Of a stretch of DNA of 64,000 nucleotides, positions 51,374-59,408 are shown in pieces. This DNA is from Paenibacillus piscarius (GTDB taxonomy: Bacteria > Bacillota > Bacilli > Paenibacillales > Paenibacillaceae): positions 1-64,000 of the forward strand of contig NZ_JAIEUI010000029.1 of assembly GCF_022234545.1 (NCBI RefSeq). The letters run 5' to 3'. The position numbers were made by a program, and so were the translations under genes. Every line of letters starts with the position of its first letter. The stretch's first letter is position 1. A model generated the notes under the pieces. The model saw only the letters and a program-made list of their open reading frames with translations. It ran no database searches and had not been told where the DNA came from.

Positions 51374-52159
51374 ATGAGAACTGAAATAACGATTAGTGAA
51401 TTGGCGAAGCTGATGAATGTGTCCGTCCATCAGATCCGCTATTTCGAGGAGAAGGGTGTTCTTCAGCCTGCCTATACCGGGGAGAACCAGTACAGGATGT
51501 ACAGCCTGGCGCAGGTGTATCAGCTCGCGCATATCCTGCTGCTCCGCAAGCTGGAGGTTCCGGTGCAGGCCATTAACGAATGTATGCACTATAGCACGGA
51601 CCAGCAACGCAAGCTGCTGGAGCATTCTCTGGACGGAATCGAACAGGAGCTGAAGCGGCTTCAGGAGCTGCGGCAGTGCATCCGCAAAGTTCTGCATGAA
51701 CAGCAAAGCTACAGCTCTCAGGCAGAGCCGTTCCAGCGGGGGGCGCAGCCTGAAGTCCATCTCTCCCGCTTGATGAAGCTGAAGCCGCATAGTCAGCTCA
51801 GTGCGTCATTGCTGGCGGAGCAGGCGGCAGGCATACCCAATCTGTTCGAATCGGATATTTATTATGTGGCAGATGAGCAGGATACCGTGACCTTATATCT
51901 GGAGGTGCAGGCCCTTGGCGATCTGACGCTGCCGGGCGGGGAGTACCTGATCTGCCACTGTGTGATTCAAGAGGAGGAGCTTGAAGAACAGTGTGATCAT
52001 TTCTTGACCTATGCGGCTGCACAAGCGATCAAGCTGGCCGGACCCCTCGTGGCGATTGAACGGTCGTATCTGTCGCTGTTTGCTCCGGGTAAGCTGCATT
52101 ATGAGCTGAAGGCGCTGATTCAGCCGGGAGCACCTGTCGAAGGTGCGGCTTCCTTATGA
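51374..52159 (+). CDS. MerR-family regulator
   Basis: A 261-residue regulator from the ATG at 51374 (GGGGAGTGA upstream). N-terminal ISELAKLMNVSVHQIRYFEE and KGVLQPAYTGENQYRMYS form the MerR winged helix; a dimerising helix (RKLLEHSLDGIEQELKRLQE) and a 120-residue effector domain follow. It reads from its own MerR-type promoter and is translationally coupled (4-nt overlap) to the GNAT gene, so it likely activates the whole three-gene operon. Confidence 0.9.
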   Translation: MRTEITISELAKLMNVSVHQIRYFEEKGVLQPAYTGENQYRMYSLAQVYQLAHILLLRKLEVPVQAINECMHYSTDQQRKLLEHSLDGIEQELKRLQELRQCIRKVLHEQQSYSSQAEPFQRGAQPEVHLSRLMKLKPHSQLSASLLAEQAAGIPNLFESDIYYVADEQDTVTLYLEVQALGDLTLPGGEYLICHCVIQEEELEEQCDHFLTYAAAQAIKLAGPLVAIERSYLSLFAPGKLHYELKALIQPGAPVEGAASL

Positions 52160-52806
52160 GTGAAGCCCCAATTACAATAGAGCCGATGCAGCCCCGGTAT
52201 AACCGGCCGGTAAGCCGGCTGCTGGCACAGGCGTTCCGGGCCAAATTCCACAGGCGGCTGCGCCTGAATGAGGCTGTACTGGCTGAAGGTCTGGAGGCGC
52301 TATTCGAATATGCTCCGGCTGGACCGTTCTCCCCCAGAAGCGTGGCCGTGCAGCAAGGTGAGGTGATTGGCAGCATCGGGATCAAGTATAAGTCTGCGGC
52401 AGACCAGGAGGTAAGGGGCAAGCGGCTGCCTTCGTTATCCGCCGTATCCCGTCTGCTGGGCAGAAGGGGCATGGTCCGAATGCTGACCGGTCTGGCTGTA
52501 CTTGAACATTACCCCGAGACCGGCGAGTGCTATATTACCGATCTTGCGGTTCATCCGGCCCACCACAGTAAGGGAATAGGCCGGATGCTGATCGGCTGGG
52601 CCGGTGGGGTTGTGGCTGCCGATCCCGGCCTGGACCGCCTCAGCCTGCATGTTGCGGCCAGCAATCCGCGGGCCAGACAGCTCTATGAGCGGCTGTTCTT
52701 CCAGACAAGTGCCTGTCACAACAGGCAGCTCCTGCACTTATTATTGGGCGAGCGGGTATGGGAATACATGGTCCTGGTCCAAGAAGGGGGACAGATACAG
52801 AAATGA
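52156..52806 (+). CDS. GNAT N-acetyltransferase
   Basis: A 216-residue acetyltransferase. The acetyl-CoA motif is ITDLAVHPAHHSKGIGRMLI, preceded by strands containing GEVIGSIGIKYKS; the late LYERLFFQTS is the usual final part. Overlaps the MerR stop (ATGA) and the next start, so co-translated with both. Possible detoxifying acetylation of the MerR effector. Confidence 0.87.
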   Translation: MSEAPITIEPMQPRYNRPVSRLLAQAFRAKFHRRLRLNEAVLAEGLEALFEYAPAGPFSPRSVAVQQGEVIGSIGIKYKSAADQEVRGKRLPSLSAVSRLLGRRGMVRMLTGLAVLEHYPETGECYITDLAVHPAHHSKGIGRMLIGWAGGVVAADPGLDRLSLHVAASNPRARQLYERLFFQTSACHNRQLLHLLLGERVWEYMVLVQEGGQIQK

Positions 52807-53852
52807 CGAGGAACAAGAAAATTTGGATTTATTTATGTGTGGTAGTGCTTTTGCTGGTTGGCGGGGCAGGAATGTATGTCGTGCAGCAGAACCGTTTTGC
52901 GATGGTAGAGCAGGCCGTCCAGATTGATTCGCCCGCAGGCCAGCTGACGGGGACGCTGGTGCTGCCTAAGGAGTCTTCCGCTTCCGGCAAGCTGGGGTTA
53001 GTTCTCTTCATCCACGGGGACGGACCGATTAATGCCTCGCATGATGACGGCTACAAGCCGCTATGGGAGCGGTTAGCCAGCCTGGGGTATGCCTCCTTGT
53101 CCCTGGATAAAAGGGGAATCGGCGGTTCCGCAGGCGATTGGCTGGACCAGAGCATCGACGACCGGGTGGAGGAGGCGCGTGAAGCGATTGCCTGGGCCCG
53201 GAAGCAGCCGGGCATTGACCCGGACCGGATCGGGGTGTGGGGCGCCAGTCAAGCCGGATGGGTGATTCCCAAGCTGGCCGGTAAGGAGCCGCTCGCCTTC
53301 AGTATTCTGGTATCCCCGGCTATTAACTGGCTGCGCCAGGGGGCTTACCATACGCGGCAGCAGATGCTGAAGGACGGGCGATCGGAGGTAGAGATTGCAG
53401 CCGAAGAGGCGGCTAACAACGGGGTTCGGCAGCTTCTGGCGGGGAAGGCCAGCTACGAAGATTACCTGGCAGCGGTGACGGAGGATGACCCGATGACGCG
53501 GGAGCGGTGGACTTTTGTCAGCAAAAACTATCTGTCGGATGCCGGGCCGGACCTTCGCCAATTCAATTCGCCTGTGCTTCTGCTGCTTGGTGAACAGGAT
53601 ATCCATGTCGACTGGCAGGAGACGGAGCGGGTGTACCGCAAGCGGATCAAGCCGGAGCTGCTGACTGTGGCCGTCTTACCGGAAGCCGAGCATTCGATGC
53701 TGAGCCGGAAGACAGCGGACTCCAGCCTCCGGGCACTTATGATCAGTCTGTTCGCCCCCCGGAAGATCACCGTTCCGGGCTATATGGACCAGATTGAGGA
53801 TTTCCTTAAGAAGTCTTATAGCGGCTCACCATTTCCAGCAGGTAATCCGTGA
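52803..53852 (+). CDS. Alpha/beta hydrolase with N-terminal membrane anchor
   Basis: A 349-residue hydrolase. N-terminal hydrophobic segment IWIYLCVVVLLLVGGAGMYV (uncleaved anchor or signal). Catalytic elements: nucleophile in GVWGASQAGW, acid in LLGEQDIHVDW, histidine in PEAEHSML; oxyanion FIHGDGP. Start ATG overlaps the GNAT stop. Likely acts on esters outside the membrane. The 3' 47 bp overlap the convergent WYL regulator gene. Confidence 0.87.
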   Translation: MTRNKKIWIYLCVVVLLLVGGAGMYVVQQNRFAMVEQAVQIDSPAGQLTGTLVLPKESSASGKLGLVLFIHGDGPINASHDDGYKPLWERLASLGYASLSLDKRGIGGSAGDWLDQSIDDRVEEAREAIAWARKQPGIDPDRIGVWGASQAGWVIPKLAGKEPLAFSILVSPAINWLRQGAYHTRQQMLKDGRSEVEIAAEEAANNGVRQLLAGKASYEDYLAAVTEDDPMTRERWTFVSKNYLSDAGPDLRQFNSPVLLLLGEQDIHVDWQETERVYRKRIKPELLTVAVLPEAEHSMLSRKTADSSLRALMISLFAPRKITVPGYMDQIEDFLKKSYSGSPFPAGNP

Positions 53853-54723
53853 AGGCCTCCACATACGGCCCTGGCGCAATCACCGTCAGACGGGTGCCGA
53901 ACCCGGCCAGGAATTGGTATCCGACCGGGTGCTGCGGGATGTGGAACGTAGCCAGGAGCTGTTCTGCGTCGTAGGGTTCAATGCTCTTGCGGCCAAACCG
54001 TTCAATGAATTGATCCTTGACCGACTGCGCGATCAGTGCCTTCACTTCAGTTAACTCCGGTGGAACCTCAGATTTATACGTCTGGTCCAGCATCTCTGCT
54101 CTAGGGCTGAAGGTCTGTTCACTCTGCTCCAGCTGCTCCATCCGGGAGAGCTTGAACATCCGCGCGCCCATCCGCTCCAGGCAGAAGCCCTTCAGATACC
54201 AGCTCGATTCACTGAAATGAAGCAGGTAAGGCTCCACCGTCCGTGTCGTCGGGGTGCCTGATCGGTCGGTGTAGGCGAAAGTCAGCAGCCTGCGTCCGGC
54301 GATGGCTTCCTGACAGAGCCTCAAGGCTCCGGCAAGCTCCGCGCGGCCCGCCCAATCATAGAAGGATAGCTGAACCGATCCCCTGGAAGCGGTGGGATTT
54401 ACCATCGCTTCTATTTTGCGGAGCGTCATGGCCACCTCCTCGCTGATCAGGAGCTGCTCCAGCCCGCCGAGCGCAGCCAGTATATTCTCCAGGTCTGCAC
54501 TGCTCAGCAGGCGCTTGTCCACCTTGTATTCCTCCATAATGCCGTAGCCGCCCTGCACGCCGGGAGTGGCGTATATAGGAATATGCGCCAGGCTAAGCGT
54601 CTCCATATCGCGGAGAATCGTCCGTTTGGACACGCCGAATAATTGAGCGAATTCAGTGCTGGGCACAATGTCTTTTTTGAGCAGAATCATGATGATGGTA
54701 ATCAGCCGTTCGACCTTGTCCAT
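53806..54723 (-). CDS. WYL-domain HTH regulator (YafY/DeoR-like)
   Basis: A 305-residue regulator. HTH: MDKVERLITIIMILLKKDIV, FAQLFGVSKRTILRDMETLS. WYL domain (about 135-215): LTFAYTDRSGTPTTRTVEPY, LLHFSESSWYLKGFC, then a C-terminal WCX-type extension. AGAGGGAAG precedes the ATG. Divergent from the PhnB-like gene at 54823, a pair seen often, so that gene is the probable target. Overlaps the hydrolase 3' end on the opposite strand by 47 bp. Confidence 0.9.
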   Translation of the reverse strand: MDKVERLITIIMILLKKDIVPSTEFAQLFGVSKRTILRDMETLSLAHIPIYATPGVQGGYGIMEEYKVDKRLLSSADLENILAALGGLEQLLISEEVAMTLRKIEAMVNPTASRGSVQLSFYDWAGRAELAGALRLCQEAIAGRRLLTFAYTDRSGTPTTRTVEPYLLHFSESSWYLKGFCLERMGARMFKLSRMEQLEQSEQTFSPRAEMLDQTYKSEVPPELTEVKALIAQSVKDQFIERFGRKSIEPYDAEQLLATFHIPQHPVGYQFLAGFGTRLTVIAPGPYVEAFTDYLLEMVSRYKTS

Positions 54724-54822
54724 CCGCTTCCCTCTTTCTTGATGTGAGTATGAAACGGTGACATACAGCCGTCACCTATCGTGTATTATACTACATTTAT
54801 CTTATGAAGGAGGTTATGCTCA

Positions 54823-55299
54823 ATGTCAGCGATTGCTTATCTTAATTTCGATGGTGTTGCCGGGCAGGCAATTGAATTCTACACAGAGGCTCTACAGGCC
54901 ACCCAGGTGAAAAAGGTCCAATTCGGAGATATGCCGCAGGACCCGAACTATCCCCTGTCTGAGCAGGAGTCAGTGATGATTATGGAATCCTCTATCGAAT
55001 TCGCAGGCGGCACAATCATGATGTCGGACCTGCTGCCCTCCATGCAGGCGGTAACGGGACCGCTGGTGAAGGGAAATGCCATGCTGATCAGCCTGGTGAT
55101 GGAGGACAAGCAGAAGCTGGAGGAGTACTACAAGGGCCTGTCTGCAGGCGGACATGTCATCATGCCTTTATCCGCTACACCCTGGTCTTCATGCTTCGGA
55201 ATGCTGGTGGATCAGTATGGCGTGGGGTGGAAATTCAACAGCGATGCCGAGCAGTTCCTGGATGCGATCATCGAGAGGAATGCAAGTAAATTGCAATAA
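54823..55299 (+). CDS. PhnB-like VOC-family protein
   Basis: A 158-residue VOC-fold protein: MSAIAYLNFDGVAGQAIEFY with later GTIMMSDLLPS and PWSSCFGMLVDQYGVGWKF, the typical DNA-glycosylase-neighbour PhnB/3-dmu-9 3-mt group. AAGGAGG is 9 nt before the ATG. Function of the group is not settled. Divergent from the WYL regulator. Confidence 0.85.
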   Translation: MSAIAYLNFDGVAGQAIEFYTEALQATQVKKVQFGDMPQDPNYPLSEQESVMIMESSIEFAGGTIMMSDLLPSMQAVTGPLVKGNAMLISLVMEDKQKLEEYYKGLSAGGHVIMPLSATPWSSCFGMLVDQYGVGWKFNSDAEQFLDAIIERNASKLQ

Positions 55300-55363
55300 T
55301 GGGATGAAAAACGCGGTTTGCAAAATTTTCTGCGCTGACGCCCTGAATCGTTGAAGGATTTAG

Positions 55364-55419
55364 CCTGAATATATGGAAAGATAGGAGTACCTGAGACCGG
55401 TCTAAACCATATATTCAGG
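55364..55419. repeat. Perfect 13-bp inverted repeat with inner palindrome
   Basis: CCTGAATATATGG (55364-55376) and CCATATATTCAGG (55407-55419) are perfect inverse copies; the 30-bp loop contains the 10-bp palindrome AGACCGGTCT. It lies 30 bp before the acyltransferase start and could be a cruciform operator or an RNA hairpin in its leader. No T run follows. Confidence 0.85.
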
Positions 55420-55450
55420 AATTCACTCATGAAATGAGGAATTTGAGCTG

Positions 55451-56707
55451 ATGTCAACGATTCGTCTGGGCAATACCCGGCTAACAGGAGCGGATGGCGT
55501 TCGTGCGATCGCCTGCCTGTCAGTCATCCTGCATCACTTGTCGCAAAAGCTGATGCCCCCCGCACAAAAGCCCTGGGTACAGGAGCTGCAATCCGTGCTG
55601 CTGCTGGGAAACAGCGGGGTCAGTCTGTTTTTTCTGTTAAGCGGTTTCCTGCTGTCGTTCCCCTTCTGGAGTGCGTATCTCGATAACGGGCCGTATCCGA
55701 GCCTTCGGACGTACACTCTGCGCCGTGCCGCAAGAATTATGCCCGGCTTCTATGTATCCATGCTGGTCTGCCTGCTCCTGACCTGGAGGCTGGACATTCC
55801 TATGGAGTACTTAGGCCGGCGGATTGCCACAGCGTTCACCTTCACCTCAGGCTTCCACTACACCACGTTCTTCCTCTCCGACTTGAACGGACCGCTCTGG
55901 TCCATCAGCTTCGAGGTCTTCTGCTACATGCTTATGCCCCTCTTCATGGCTGTACTGTTCATGTTAGGCAAGCGACATTCATTTGGTAAGGCGCTCCTGT
56001 TCTGGGTCGCCGTATTTGGGTTGGTGCTGGCCGCCAATGCCCTCATTCACCAATGGTTTACACCAGGCGAGCAGGGCCGGGGCTGGGACTACGGCCAGGT
56101 CGGCGGCGCGAAATTCTGGATGCCGAACTACAACCCTGTTGGCTTCTTCGGCCATTTCACCATCGGCATTCTGGCCGCAGGCATCACGAATGCCTTGCTG
56201 CAGCATCAGCCCGCAGCGGATCGGCTCAGCAGGCTGGGCGTGTTCGATGCGGCCGCAGTGCTTGCACTGGGCCTTGCCGGTCTCCTGATCTGGCGGATGC
56301 GCCACGCGGGTGAATTCGACTTCAGTCTTCAGCAGCAGCCGTATCTGTTCCCGGTCTATGCCATGCTGTTCGGCATCGTGCTGTTCACCGCACCGTTTAG
56401 CCGGATGGCCGGGCGTGTACTGGACAACCGTTTCTTCCGGTTTACGGCGAAGGTATCTTTCGGCTTGTACATATGGCACTATCTGTTCATCACCTTGATC
56501 GAGAAGTACGGGCTTCAGGATTACCACTTTGCCGGGGTCAGGGATGTGTGGCGCTGGCTAGGGATCAGTCTTACCGTTGTAGCCATCTCTTACGCAGCCG
56601 CGACCCTCTCGTATTATCTCATCGAGCAGCCGTTCATTAACTGGTCCAAGGGCAAGCCGTTCTTCCGGCGCAAGCCGAAGGAGCAGCCTGCGGAGGCGGC
56701 AGCCTAA
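55451..56707 (+). CDS. Acyltransferase family 3 membrane protein (OatA/ExoZ-like)
   Basis: A 418-residue polytopic protein. N-terminal RLTGADGVRAIACLSVILHH carries the acceptor His of the family, followed by GNSGVSLFFLLSGFLLS and LRRAARIMPGFYVSM; about ten hydrophobic segments. The family O-acylates surface polysaccharides, peptidoglycan or lipids. No SGNH domain is fused. GAGGAA about 12 nt before the ATG; a large inverted repeat precedes it. Confidence 0.88.
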   Translation: MSTIRLGNTRLTGADGVRAIACLSVILHHLSQKLMPPAQKPWVQELQSVLLLGNSGVSLFFLLSGFLLSFPFWSAYLDNGPYPSLRTYTLRRAARIMPGFYVSMLVCLLLTWRLDIPMEYLGRRIATAFTFTSGFHYTTFFLSDLNGPLWSISFEVFCYMLMPLFMAVLFMLGKRHSFGKALLFWVAVFGLVLAANALIHQWFTPGEQGRGWDYGQVGGAKFWMPNYNPVGFFGHFTIGILAAGITNALLQHQPAADRLSRLGVFDAAAVLALGLAGLLIWRMRHAGEFDFSLQQQPYLFPVYAMLFGIVLFTAPFSRMAGRVLDNRFFRFTAKVSFGLYIWHYLFITLIEKYGLQDYHFAGVRDVWRWLGISLTVVAISYAAATLSYYLIEQPFINWSKGKPFFRRKPKEQPAEAAA

Positions 56708-56721
56708 CCTTCACCGGACCG

Positions 56722-56750
56722 TTGACTTTGTGAAATCCCCGTGATACATT
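56722..56750 (+). promoter_or_regulatory. Promoter of the ABC/GntR operon
   Basis: TTGACT (56722-56727), 17 nt, TACATT (56745-56750), overlapped by the operator that follows. Confidence 0.75.
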
Positions 56751-56772
56751 GTGTATACACGGAATACACAAT
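56748..56772. promoter_or_regulatory. GntR (YtrA-type) operator
   Basis: ATTGTGTAT-ACACGGA-ATACACAAT, a perfect 9-bp inverted repeat overlapping the -10 box. The third gene of the operon encodes a YtrA-like GntR protein, the obvious ligand. Confidence 0.85.
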
Positions 56773-56790
56773 TTATTGGGGAGGGTTGTT

Positions 56791-57657
56791 ATGCTGGCCT
56801 TGGATGTTAGACACTTGAATAAGAAATACCAGAACTTTCAGCTGAGGGATGTATCTTTTCAATTGGAGCAGGGGTATATTATGGGCTTCATCGGCGTGAA
56901 TGGTGCTGGCAAAACAACGACGATCAAATCGATTCTAAATATGATTCAGATGGACAGCGGCGAGATCCATATTCTCGGCAAGAATATCGCGGAGCATGAA
57001 ATGGAGCTCAAGCAGGAGATCGGCTGCGCCTTCGGTGACGTGAACTTCTATACCCGCAGCCGGATCAAGACGCTCACAGGCATCACGAAGAAGTTCTACA
57101 AGAACTGGAATGACGATACGTATTACAAATATCTGAGCCGGTTCAAGCTGGACGAGAACAAGAAGATCGCTGAGCTGTCTACCGGCATGAGGGTCAAATA
57201 CAGCCTGACCCTTGCCCTGTCGCATGGCGCCAAGCTGCTGATTCTGGATGAGCCGACCAGCGGACTCGATCCGGTCTCCCGGGATGATCTGCTCGATATT
57301 TTCCAGGAGCTTATTGTCGGCGGCGAGATCAGCATTCTGTTCTCCACCCATATTACCTCCGACCTGGAGCGTTGTGCCGACTATATCACCTTCATTGAAC
57401 AAGGACAGATTGTGGCCAGCGCCGAGAAGAACGAGTTGAAGGAATCCTACCGCCTAATCAGCGGGAGCGAAGCTGACCTTAGCAGGGTGAAGGACCGCTT
57501 AATTTCTTACAAAACCAATTCCTTCGGCTTCACCGGACTGATTCATGCCAACGATATCGATGCCTCCGTCACCCTTGATGCGGCCATCCCGAGTCTGGAT
57601 GAGATTATGATTTATTTTGCCAAAAAAGAGGGTGTAAAGGAGGGTGTCTATGTATAA
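56791..57657 (+). CDS. ABC transporter ATP-binding protein (YtrB-like)
   Basis: A 288-residue ATPase from the ATG at 56791 (GGGGAGGG upstream). Walker A GVNGAGKTTTIKS, signature LSTGMRVKYSLTLAL (degenerate C-loop, LSTGM for LSGGQ), Walker B LLILDEPTSGLDPV and H-loop STHITSD. The acceptor permease follows with an 8-nt overlap. Such ATPase/ABC-2/GntR sets respond to cell-envelope antibiotics in several bacilli. Confidence 0.92.
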   Translation: MLALDVRHLNKKYQNFQLRDVSFQLEQGYIMGFIGVNGAGKTTTIKSILNMIQMDSGEIHILGKNIAEHEMELKQEIGCAFGDVNFYTRSRIKTLTGITKKFYKNWNDDTYYKYLSRFKLDENKKIAELSTGMRVKYSLTLALSHGAKLLILDEPTSGLDPVSRDDLLDIFQELIVGGEISILFSTHITSDLERCADYITFIEQGQIVASAEKNELKESYRLISGSEADLSRVKDRLISYKTNSFGFTGLIHANDIDASVTLDAAIPSLDEIMIYFAKKEGVKEGVYV

Positions 57658-58306
57658 TCTGGTATTGAAGGATTTGAAGTTAGGCGTCAATCCCTGGTTC
57701 TTCGTCCTGCCCTTCCTGATGGGGGGCCTCATGCTGATTCCCGGCTGGGTCTACTTCCTGGTGCCGCTGTACTTCTGCTTCATCACGGTACCGAATATGT
57801 TCGGCGGCTTCAAAAGCCAAAATGATCTGATGTTCAGCACCATGATGCCGGTGACCAAGACCGATATTGTGAAATCCAGGGTCACTGTACTTGTCATACT
57901 GGAGCTGATGCATCTGCTGTTCGCCATGATTGCCAGTATATTTACCTTCCGGTTATACCCGAATATGCAGTATATCTTCTTTGCACCGCATATGGGCTTC
58001 TGGGGATTGTGCTTCATTATGCTGGCGGTCTTCAATCTTATCTTTATCCCGATGTACTATAAGACGGCCTATAAGTATGGTGCAGCAACAACGGCTTCGA
58101 CTATTGCTGCCATCCTATTCGCCACCGCGATCCAGTGGGCCGGTATCCAGAATGACTGGCTGCATAGCCTGTTCTACGGCTCCGGGCTTGATCGTACTGG
58201 CTTGCAGCTCTCCATGCTGGCCGGCGGCGTCCTGATCTTCATTGTCTGTAACCTGCTGGCCTACCGGATTGCGGTGAGACGATTCCTGAAAGTGGAGATC
58301 TTATGA
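57650..58306 (+). CDS. ABC-2 type permease
   Basis: A 218-residue membrane protein with about six hydrophobic segments (FFVLPFLMGGLMLIPGW, VTVLVILELMHLLFAMI, FMLAVFNLIFI-like and others). AAAGGAGGG precedes the ATG at 57650 within the end of the ATPase gene. It forms the membrane part of the exporter; DUF-type ABC-2 homologues (YtrC/D-like) are known in GntR-linked operons. Confidence 0.85.
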   Translation: MYNLVLKDLKLGVNPWFFVLPFLMGGLMLIPGWVYFLVPLYFCFITVPNMFGGFKSQNDLMFSTMMPVTKTDIVKSRVTVLVILELMHLLFAMIASIFTFRLYPNMQYIFFAPHMGFWGLCFIMLAVFNLIFIPMYYKTAYKYGAATTASTIAAILFATAIQWAGIQNDWLHSLFYGSGLDRTGLQLSMLAGGVLIFIVCNLLAYRIAVRRFLKVEIL

Positions 58307-58668
58307 ATGTAACGATATCCAGCACCTCCGAGAAGCCGATCTACCAGCAGCTCTATGAACAGATCAGCGCGCAGATTCTCCAAGGGGAGCTGGAGAGCGG
58401 CTACTGTCTGCCGCCGATCCGCCAGGCCGCGCTGGAGCTGGGTGTCAGTGTCATCACGGTCAAGAAGGCATGGGAGGAGCTGGAGCGGAGCGGGCTGATC
58501 AACACGGTCACCGGCAAAGGCTGCTTTGTCGCCGAATTCACGCCGGAGGAGATGCTGCGGATCCGTAACGAGATGGTGCTCAAGCAGATGGGGAGCGATA
58601 TTCAGTATTACAAGTCCTTCGGCCTTACGCTGGAGGAAGTGACCGCGCTGCTGGGGAAGATTTATTGA
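58303..58668 (+). CDS. YtrA-type GntR repressor
   Basis: A 121-residue short GntR protein: IYQQLYEQISAQILQGELES, LPPIRQAALELGVSVITVKKAW, then the 40-residue C-terminal dimerising helix of the YtrA subgroup. Overlaps the permease stop by 4 nt (ATGA). Likely represses the operon through the palindrome at 56748-56772. Confidence 0.9.
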   Translation: MNVTISSTSEKPIYQQLYEQISAQILQGELESGYCLPPIRQAALELGVSVITVKKAWEELERSGLINTVTGKGCFVAEFTPEEMLRIRNEMVLKQMGSDIQYYKSFGLTLEEVTALLGKIY

Positions 58669-58687
58669 ACTATAGTGACGGGATAGG

Positions 58688-58731
58688 AAAAGGCTCTTCA
58701 CGATCCCTTGGGGGAAGGTGGAGAGCCTTTT
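58688..58731. terminator. Terminator of the ABC/GntR operon
   Basis: AAAAGGCTCT...AGAGCCTTTT, a 10-bp stem serving both this operon and the convergent TetR gene. Confidence 0.82.
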
Positions 58732-58757
58732 GACATTACGGGCTTAATACCAAAGGA

Positions 58758-59291
58758 TTATTTGTGAAAAAGCCGGATGAGCGCGGAGATCTCCTCAAGA
58801 GTCTCCTGCTGGCCGTTCTTGATCCACATGATCCAGATTTCAAATACACCGGCGCTCATGAAATGAATCCAATACTCCCGCCTCGCCCCGGTCCAATCCG
58901 GAAACGGAATCAGCTCATCATAAAACTGCGTAATATGGTGCTTAAAGATCTGATACAGCAGCCCTGTGAAATTACCTTCAATCGCCAGACGGAAATCAGC
59001 GGAGAAGCTGTGGAAAAAGCGGGTCAGATCCGCAATCTTTTGTTCATGATTCGGTTTGTGGGCAATTTTATAGAAGATGTCAGCGAACTTCGGCTCATAG
59101 TATCCGGTTACTACCTGCTCAAGGCTGTCATAATTGCGGTAGAAGGCCATCCGGCTGACGCCAGCTTTTCGGACGAGCTCCGAGATGGTCACCTCTGACA
59201 GCTTTTTCGTCTGCAGCAGCTCCAGCAGGGCAATCGTGATCCATTCTCTGGTATCTTTTTTGATTAATTGGGCGTGGTCGGTGGCTGCCAT
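58758..59291 (-). CDS. TetR-family repressor
   Basis: A 177-residue TetR protein: DTREWITIALLELLQTKKLS, ELVRKAGVSRMAFYRNYDSL, with a TetR_C-like helical remainder. GGAGG is 6-8 nt before the ATG. Divergent from the SDR reductase gene, with the palindrome ACGTTAC-AAGT-GTAACGT between them. Confidence 0.9.
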   Translation of the reverse strand: MAATDHAQLIKKDTREWITIALLELLQTKKLSEVTISELVRKAGVSRMAFYRNYDSLEQVVTGYYEPKFADIFYKIAHKPNHEQKIADLTRFFHSFSADFRLAIEGNFTGLLYQIFKHHITQFYDELIPFPDWTGARREYWIHFMSAGVFEIWIMWIKNGQQETLEEISALIRLFHK

Positions 59292-59369
59292 TACACTTCC
59301 TCCATTCTGTCACACATGCCTGTTAACGGCTTGATAGCGATAGGGTCCAGCCTTATTATAGGGTAAAAC

Positions 59370-59387
59370 ACGTTACAAGTGTAACGT
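59370..59387. promoter_or_regulatory. TetR operator (divergent TetR/SDR pair)
   Basis: ACGTTAC-AAGT-GTAACGT, a perfect 7-bp inverted repeat located 20 nt before the SDR start. Confidence 0.8.
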
Positions 59388-59408
59388 CTACTGGAGGAGA
59401 TACTTATT

